The position numbers and the translations under genes are program-made. Shown in pieces: positions 6,801 through 11,465 of a stretch of 11,465 bases of DNA. Source of the stretch: Alistipes sp. UBA928 (GTDB taxonomy: Bacteria > Bacteroidota > Bacteroidia > Bacteroidales > Rikenellaceae); the NCBI GenBank assembly GCA_002293665.1, contig DBDQ01000068.1:1-11465 (forward strand), read 5' to 3'. The notes under the pieces are model-generated. The model saw nothing but the letters and a program-made list of their open reading frames with translations. It searched no databases and was not told the origin of the DNA. Numbering within the stretch: the stretch's first letter is position 1; each line of letters opens with the position of its first letter.

Positions 6801-9232
6801 CTATTTTTGACAACTGGCAAAGAGGCGACGCCACCGTCATTCGCTGCGTGAAGAACCTCGATTATGAACCTTTTCCCGAACTGGTACAGGCGCCTCCGGG
6901 AGTGATCGGCATCAAACACAGCGACCTCGTGGCCATGCGCAACGGCACGAAACGTGTGCTTCTGTCGCAAAATATCTGGAGCCAATGGTTGCAGCAGCAT
7001 CAGGAAAGCGCGTTCCCGCTCGATTACAGCCTCACCATCAGGGGGTCGAGCACCTACAAGGGTACCTGGGTGGAACGCATCGCCACGGGCGACCCCAACA
7101 TCGGCGCCCTCGAGGAAGAGCCTGTTTACATGGTCTACTTCAAATGGGGTTCGATCACGGCCATACTCGGCAGCGACGGAACCCTGCCCAACGGCAGAGT
7201 GCAGCTGGTGTGGACAATACCCGGCAGAACCGGAGACGGTTGGCAGTGGGATGACAATGGGGTTACGGATTATTATTTCACTGGCGGCGTTATTGACAGC
7301 CCCAACAATCATTACTGGCCCTCACCGGCCAAGCCTGCCACGGGAGCCGTTCCGGGTGCGGGAGGCTACGATATCCCGAAATGGGAACCCGAGCCCGGCC
7401 CCGGTATGTCGGGAATATGGGGCCAATCCGAATTTATGATGTGGGGCGACCCGTGCGAGTTTGTGAACGGCGCGACGCCCGACAGGCGCAGCGGCTGGAG
7501 AACCCCTCTCGGCAACCCGTGGACTTATGTCAACGCGGCGGAGAACATAAGCGTGCCGTTCGGTGTGGCGACCCAGCCTCTGGTCGGCTCCAACGCCCGG
7601 TGGATCGACGCGTCGGAGAGTGTGCCCGCAGGCGTCGCCACCAACGACGGCTCGATCTTCCTGCCTGCGGCGGGAGCATACGACAACTATGGTGACTTTA
7701 TACTCCAGGGCCTTGGCGGCGCCTATTGGACGGCCTCCTCCTCGACTTTTACGTCCACCGGTTCAAACGTCTCCAATTCAGGTTTTTGGAATGCCTATGC
7801 CCTGCAGTTTGCATCCTCGCAGTCGCAGCCGGCGAGCATCTCGGACTCTCGCTACGCCATGCCCGTCCGCTGCATAAACTGCGATCCCGTCGAAGGCATC
7901 AGCATCTCCGGCATGGTGGATACAACGCCGATCACGGGAGTTCCGGAACTTGTCATCGGTAACCAACCTCAGATGGTGACGCTGACCGCGAGCGATCCCA
8001 CTCCCGCCGGCGCGACCCAGCCTGTCAGCTGGCACTGGGAATACTCTATCGGCGACGAGACATCGTGGATCAAAATACCGGGATCGGACGGCAAAACGAC
8101 GATCATAACCTCGACCCACGACGACGAACCCGGCATGAACTTCGCAATGGTGGGCGGTACCAACCAGTTCCGGGTAGTGGTCTCGAATCCGTGCAGCAGA
8201 GTATACAGCAATCCCATAAAAGTAAGACTGACATTGCCCAAGTTGACTTACGCCATCATCGGATCTTCCGAATGGTCGTGGAACCAACATAGAAAAGTAG
8301 CGCTCCATTACGCGACCCACAACGATAATGGAGTCCTCAACGTGCAAAACGATAACGCGGTAATAAAGACGGAGGGACTGACTCAACTGTGGACCACCAA
8401 CTCTAATAACATCGCCTCGAATAACCTCAACAATGGTTTCAGTGGCACTGTCGACGGTACTGTTTACACCAACGAGCAACCCGATATCGTGCTCTATTAT
8501 TCATTCGGGTTACCACCGACTTCAGATATTATCGCGGCTTTGACCAATTACATGAACAATAAAGGAACCATACTGTTCGGAGCGGCGGCGGACAACCCCA
8601 CTTACACAACCCAGCTCTCCAACTTTATCAATGCAATTTTTCCGGGAACAGAATGCGTACAACAAACTCCTGATACTCTGTACGACAGCGCATATCGAAT
8701 CTTCAATGAGATAGGCCCCGACCCCCTGACCAACGACCCGATCGTGAACGGCCCGTTCGGCAATCTTTCGGGGGGGAACTGTTACATCGGCGAGGATAAT
8801 ATCGGTACGTTCATCGTTAAGAACCTGCCGCCCGGCGCCGTACAGATAGCCTCGATGTGGCATCCCAGAACCATAGCGACGGGGAACTATCCCGACCCCT
8901 CGCAACACCGGAGGGAGTGGTCATTCTGCTGGTATCACGAAGGAAAGAATTTCTTCTGCATCAACGACTGTACGAGTGCTCGTCCAAGTGCTCTCACCTA
9001 CGACTATCCCGCCGTGTACGACGTTGATACATATTCCATTCCACAAAATCCAACGGCAGCACAAAGAGCCAGAACCGGGGCGCCGGGAAGCAAAATGTAC
9101 GGAGTTTATGAAGGAAATTTCACGTCCGCAAGCCAGGGCGGAAACGTGATGACATACAACGCAGTGCTCGAAATGAACGCGCTCGCATGGTGTATGACGC
9201 GGGCTGCACGCAACGGCATCAATGAGCATTAA
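3821..9232 (+). CDS. Giant modular fimbrial lipoprotein (probable accessory or tip adhesin) with tandem FISUMP-like domains
   Basis: An 1803-residue protein. The lipobox is LSSC (Cys28); ATG 3821 is preferred, with ATG 3842 (Met8) also possible. Modules in order: a fimbrillin-like region with IEELIVVLFDGTGKYIERY (163-181), SGTYKALVLANCS (207-219) and RNFSYDVTITDI...RGYSS (453-474); a BACON-like region ending in FTIEAGELFKDMVLIQLP (about 590-607); a module from YVGAFW to LRQGHEADYLF (620-760) that recurs in the next gene; a first FISUMP-like domain from CPPGYRRP to VIRCVKN (853-1011); a linking PPGVIG...SLTIRGSSTYKGTW region; a second FISUMP-like domain from WGDPCEFVNG to MPVRCIN (1208-1353); an Ig-like stretch (about 1365-1470); and a terminal alpha/beta domain (1475-1803) described in the findings. 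No type IX secretion C-terminal signal is evident. Its position after the anchor gene parallels the minor subunits Mfa3-Mfa5. The adhesin role is inferred. Confidence 0.8.
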   Translation: MAKTRHTMRAAILMTAIAGAVSMALSSCIHDVPGPPPITDPNSVTFVVSTPTASATESGVTRAAVSTPETDTRGGNGHFPDGVPADYRNYRQGADIATYGTVFGGYPDAGAEARAFEEAVAAMAANWENSPAAKSGVVPAAPGTSASPATRQITDGSDAENDIEELIVVLFDGTGKYIERYLVVGSDLDRIPGDETRRRFTIQNLRSGTYKALVLANCSTEITAHINGRTEEQLKAQETITTFRDNIEVGHILSATNPWNSTPGSAGYRRFPMSSLEETFTVPVTRDFETDPVKLLRSLVRVSVTLDPSMPNYEGLRIGQIVVRNFNSRGRLIPSAAWGTTLQGSNEVDMFHAPSLNDVATSHNITDRLVYDYPAGKTPAKGDIFVWEQVADNSSPTWLDWNRDNFCLLVRFDKFAVDGPNGGTFENNDGVWFRIDLLKDNGGDNPDRVNLLRNFSYDVTITDITTRGYSSEQDAFDNAPAGLTFAIDAQDEEDGDTGITETTWNGRYQLATDRTVVVIGPDVDDTATVMAYTDYLHGLTTPVSPAFGPSDVITATEGTSSPNGPKAIPITLKVGAAYMGTTVRKINFTIEAGELFKDMVLIQLPHPDRVAAGSPVLSDYVGAFWRADQRGERLIGLKSDKKWSAFVIDGAPGDPADWVVLDSKPSTDPNVHSSSSTPSLGNEAGFEKGHAVTSTVGWATGNGSESYFRVGLRTTHASTPAAPARYARVLLVEGSVTERGGFANPQILYLRQGHEADYLFPKSERDTDANMRFSPYNLTVPEAKRTGVFETDGMVPLDPQGGVFTDYPTQAGAMFRGVTLSLSAIHPLKDIDPAIWGDFNMTIPFNSSTMESCPPGYRRPTGGAMTDELPQSLWYNRSTTIAAGDTSNSVFGYYADGYFDRKSIGTPVVPSGSSEPNSAVDVDGTGVAYRGNLYFNPSSGASLFMPAAGYKNNAGLAYGIGYDGIYWTSSMTKYDIYSRDDVGAQLHFKYLGNAIFDNWQRGDATVIRCVKNLDYEPFPELVQAPPGVIGIKHSDLVAMRNGTKRVLLSQNIWSQWLQQHQESAFPLDYSLTIRGSSTYKGTWVERIATGDPNIGALEEEPVYMVYFKWGSITAILGSDGTLPNGRVQLVWTIPGRTGDGWQWDDNGVTDYYFTGGVIDSPNNHYWPSPAKPATGAVPGAGGYDIPKWEPEPGPGMSGIWGQSEFMMWGDPCEFVNGATPDRRSGWRTPLGNPWTYVNAAENISVPFGVATQPLVGSNARWIDASESVPAGVATNDGSIFLPAAGAYDNYGDFILQGLGGAYWTASSSTFTSTGSNVSNSGFWNAYALQFASSQSQPASISDSRYAMPVRCINCDPVEGISISGMVDTTPITGVPELVIGNQPQMVTLTASDPTPAGATQPVSWHWEYSIGDETSWIKIPGSDGKTTIITSTHDDEPGMNFAMVGGTNQFRVVVSNPCSRVYSNPIKVRLTLPKLTYAIIGSSEWSWNQHRKVALHYATHNDNGVLNVQNDNAVIKTEGLTQLWTTNSNNIASNNLNNGFSGTVDGTVYTNEQPDIVLYYSFGLPPTSDIIAALTNYMNNKGTILFGAAADNPTYTTQLSNFINAIFPGTECVQQTPDTLYDSAYRIFNEIGPDPLTNDPIVNGPFGNLSGGNCYIGEDNIGTFIVKNLPPGAVQIASMWHPRTIATGNYPDPSQHRREWSFCWYHEGKNFFCINDCTSARPSALTYDYPAVYDVDTYSIPQNPTAAQRARTGAPGSKMYGVYEGNFTSASQGGNVMTYNAVLEMNALAWCMTRAARNGINEH

Positions 9233-9252
9233 CAAACAACCTACGGGTGCGG

Positions 9253-9260
9253 CCCCCCCC
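9253..9260 (+). repeat. C8 homopolymer in the intergenic leader
   Basis: Eight consecutive C residues lie 20 nt after the stop of the giant gene and about 80 nt before the next start. The tract is non-coding, so slippage would change only the leader and not a reading frame. Any role is speculative. Confidence 0.5.
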
Positions 9261-9283
9261 TTATAACATAACCGCGCCTCGAA

Positions 9284-9313
9284 TCCCTGCGGAGGCTGAC
9301 CCTTCCGCAGGGA
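9284..9313 (+). repeat. Conserved intergenic hairpin, copy 2
   Basis: TCCCTGCGGAG and TTCCGCAGGGA form an 11-bp stem (one G-U pair at the loop end) around the 8-nt loop GCTGACCC. Over the 28-nt core it matches the hairpin at 2629-2656 at 25 positions, and the changes fall only at the loop edges. It lies 27 nt before the next ATG, much like copy 1 (23 nt), and is followed by A-rich DNA rather than a T-run. Confidence 0.8.
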
Positions 9314-9340
9314 GCAAAATATAGAAAAAAGAGAATTGTG

Positions 9341-11465
9341 ATGAAGCAACTACGCATCTTGACGGTACCGGCGATGGCCCTTGTGTGGGCTTTGGCTCTC
9401 GCCTCTTGCATTACGGACGGAGGAAGAAACCGCAACAAAGACAACAGGCAGGAGGCCCTGTTGTCGTTCAACCCCCTGACGGGAGACCACGGCAAGACCC
9501 GTGGCGCGACCTACGACGATACCTGGGCTGAGTTCGAGGCCTTTTTCACCAACGGCGGCACCCAAAATCAGGAGGAGGACATCTTCAACGCCCCCAACCC
9601 CAATCCCGACAGCCGCCCCGACGGCTACGGCCGGCGCGACGACCGGCGCATCTCCACTTTCCGCGTGCTGGTGTACCACGCCACGGCCGACGCCACGCTG
9701 GGCTACGCCGTGGGCGATCTGGTGGAGAGCCACGGCCGCTACCTGAACCAAGTGTTCGAGTGGAGCGACGAGGAAAACTCCGACAAAAAACCACCCTTCG
9801 AACTGCCGGTTCCGCGGGGCACCTACGACTTCGTGTTCGTGGCCAACGAGCACACCCTCGGCGACGTGCTGAAGGTCAACTCCGACGGCACGGTCGATCC
9901 GCGCATAGCAACCCTCGCGGAGTTCAAGAAGCTCACCTTCGCCCAGGGCACCGACATAGCCACCGACTCGAACGCCATCCCCATGACGGGTTGGTATCCG
10001 GGCGTCGTGGTCGATCCCGACGAGATAACCTACTCGGAGGACGGCCAGTCGAAGACCGCCTCCACGGGACACAACGGCAACTGGCAGGTGAAGATGACGC
10101 GCGCCGCCATCCGCCTCAGTTTCGGCATCCACCTCGGCGCGACCGAGTACATCGCGTGGAGAGCCTACCATACTTCCAATTCCGACCCCGATCCGCTGCT
10201 CTACATCGCGGGACTGCGCAACGCGGGGCATGTGTACCCCCACCCCGCCGCGGATCGCAACAACGGCGCCTCGTCGTTCAACATGGCGGCGCACCAGACC
10301 ATCGCCGCCTCTGAAACCACGAGCGGCACGGGCGTGAAGCCCGGAAAAATAAAGGTCAACGGCGACGGCAGCGCCGATCTGTTCTTCGACCGCCTGATCT
10401 ACCCAGAGCATCAGCCCGCCCCCGCCGACAAGAACCTGCCCGAGAAGCGGGTGAGTGCCTACATGCGTTTCGACTACGGCTCGAAGGTCGAGCAGAAAGA
10501 GATACCGGTCTACGCGGTCGACGCCAATAAGGCGCTCACCGAACTTGGCTACTCGATCCCGCGCAACACGTGGGTGTGGGCGCGCGCCATCGTACTCACC
10601 GACGTCGACTACACGGTGCAGGTCGTGCCCTGGGGCGGAGGCGCCTTGGCTACACCCATCGACCAGTGGAACCTCGACTCCGACCGTTCGGAGTTCCTGT
10701 TCGACGCTCCCGCTTCCGACAGCCGCATGACCCTCACCACCGACTATCCCGACGGATGGGACGCCGAGGTTCTCTCCGACGGCACGGGTTGGATCACCAT
10801 CGACACCGACGCCACCCCCGGCACGCTCCACGGCAACGCCGGCACACCCACCCACGTCACGGTTTCGGTGACGGGCAACCCCAACAGCGAAGTCCGCACG
10901 GGCCACATCGCCATCACGGCGGGCAAGCTCACCCGCACCGTCACGGTGGTGCAGCTTCCGGGCTCGGGTGCGATCATCGACACCCCCGATCCCCCCGCGG
11001 CAATGTACGTGGGCGCGTTCTGGAAAGCGAACCAGTACGGCGAGCGCCTGATCCGCGTGGCTCGTCCGGGCAATGGCAACATGGACGGCCCGTGGGCGGC
11101 ATATGTGATAAAGGGAGGCGACTGGATTCAGCTCGACACCAACGGCTCGCCCGACCCCGGAGTGGGAGGAAACGCCGCCCAGACCAACATCTCGAAAAGC
11201 GATTTCGACACGGCATACCGCGTGACGGGCTACGCCACGAGCGTGAGCGGCGTGGTTGGCTCGGGTGCTGGCCAGGGCGACATATATTTCCGTGCGGGTC
11301 TTAACGGCCCCTACACCCCGACGGCGGAGCAGCCGGTGCGCTACGGACTCATCCTGCTCGCCTACACCAAACAGGGCGCTACGGCCTACCAACGCATTTG
11401 GGTGCGCCAAGGCGAGCTGGCCGACTACCTGATGAGGCCCGGCGACGGCAACGGCGGCGGCGACC
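9341..11465 (+). CDS. Fimbrillin-like lipoprotein with BACON domain, 3' truncated by the window
   Basis: The frame is open from ATG 9341 to the last base (708 full codons, no stop), so the C-terminus is missing. In-frame GTG 9338 directly precedes the ATG and is a less likely start. The signal peptide ends in lipobox LASC (Cys23). A fimbrillin-like region shows ISTFRVLVYHATADATLGY (104-122), PRGTYDFVFVAN (158-169), MTRAAIRLSFGI (252-263) and a closing VDYTVQVVPW (Trp431), which resembles the last strand of the major fimbrillin. A BACON-like domain (about 452-541) follows, with W-I-T-I, an R-x-G-x-I-x-I strand and a terminal VTVVQLPG; in characterised proteins BACON modules are linked with carbohydrate or mucin association. 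Next comes a module from YVGAFW to RQGELADYLM (556-698) shared with the giant protein, then a Gly/Asp-rich start of a linker. Codons are very GC-rich. It is probably a second accessory subunit. Confidence 0.82.
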   Translation, partial: MKQLRILTVPAMALVWALALASCITDGGRNRNKDNRQEALLSFNPLTGDHGKTRGATYDDTWAEFEAFFTNGGTQNQEEDIFNAPNPNPDSRPDGYGRRDDRRISTFRVLVYHATADATLGYAVGDLVESHGRYLNQVFEWSDEENSDKKPPFELPVPRGTYDFVFVANEHTLGDVLKVNSDGTVDPRIATLAEFKKLTFAQGTDIATDSNAIPMTGWYPGVVVDPDEITYSEDGQSKTASTGHNGNWQVKMTRAAIRLSFGIHLGATEYIAWRAYHTSNSDPDPLLYIAGLRNAGHVYPHPAADRNNGASSFNMAAHQTIAASETTSGTGVKPGKIKVNGDGSADLFFDRLIYPEHQPAPADKNLPEKRVSAYMRFDYGSKVEQKEIPVYAVDANKALTELGYSIPRNTWVWARAIVLTDVDYTVQVVPWGGGALATPIDQWNLDSDRSEFLFDAPASDSRMTLTTDYPDGWDAEVLSDGTGWITIDTDATPGTLHGNAGTPTHVTVSVTGNPNSEVRTGHIAITAGKLTRTVTVVQLPGSGAIIDTPDPPAAMYVGAFWKANQYGERLIRVARPGNGNMDGPWAAYVIKGGDWIQLDTNGSPDPGVGGNAAQTNISKSDFDTAYRVTGYATSVSGVVGSGAGQGDIYFRAGLNGPYTPTAEQPVRYGLILLAYTKQGATAYQRIWVRQGELADYLMRPGDGNGGGD

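Noticed and set aside
9350..11410. Very long minus-strand open frame (about 686 codons) opposite the last gene
   Set aside because: It is the antisense shadow of a GC-rich coding frame. The + strand frame has a lipoprotein signal, fimbrillin-like motifs and a BACON domain, while the minus-strand product is a Val/Gly/Arg/His-rich composition with no recognisable motif. The same holds for other long minus-strand frames at 1126-2298 and 6278-7312.
1..11465. CRISPR array, tRNA, rRNA or recombinase gene
   Set aside because: I saw no regularly spaced repeats, no cloverleaf-like or rRNA-like sequence, and no frame with tyrosine or serine recombinase motifs. The recombinase acting on the inverted repeat must lie outside the window if the inverton is active.

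Overview
The window looks like a stretch of a GC-rich Bacteroidales chromosome, possibly an Alistipes/Rikenellaceae relative. The order-level call rests on a complete type V (FimA/Mfa1-type) fimbrial gene set, lipoprotein signal peptides on every surface protein, BACON and FISUMP-like domains, A-rich start regions without clear Shine-Dalgarno sites, and a promoter-like box matching the Bacteroidetes TAnnTTTG element. The genus is a guess from base composition and cannot be proved here.

Layout. Bases 1-386 form an AT-rich segment with no convincing gene, bounded by a perfect 19-bp inverted repeat (1-19 and 368-386). This has the architecture of an invertible phase-variation promoter. Everything to its right lies on the + strand and reads as one operon: a small protein of uncertain function (428-781, TTG or GTG start); an Mfa1-like major fimbrillin (805-2595); a FimB/Mfa2-like anchor lipoprotein (2681-3811); a giant 1803-residue modular lipoprotein, probably a tip or accessory adhesin (3821-9232); and a second modular fimbrial lipoprotein (9341 onward) that runs off the end. 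Two near-identical 28-30 nt hairpins sit in the 85-bp and 108-bp gaps, after the major fimbrillin gene and after the giant gene.

How the parts work together (inference). Inversion of the leading segment would place one or the other outward-facing promoter-like box in front of the operon, so the whole fimbria could be switched on and off in a subpopulation. The best -7 box (minus strand, 33 to 26) points away from the operon in this sequence, which suggests the sequenced copy may be in the OFF orientation. The major fimbrillin would form the shaft by strand exchange, the FimB/Mfa2-like protein would anchor it in the outer membrane, and the two large lipoproteins would be incorporated as accessory or tip subunits carrying ligand-binding modules. 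The hairpins could uncouple expression of the abundant shaft subunit from the minor subunits. No recombinase gene lies in the window; one is expected to the left of base 1 or elsewhere in the genome.
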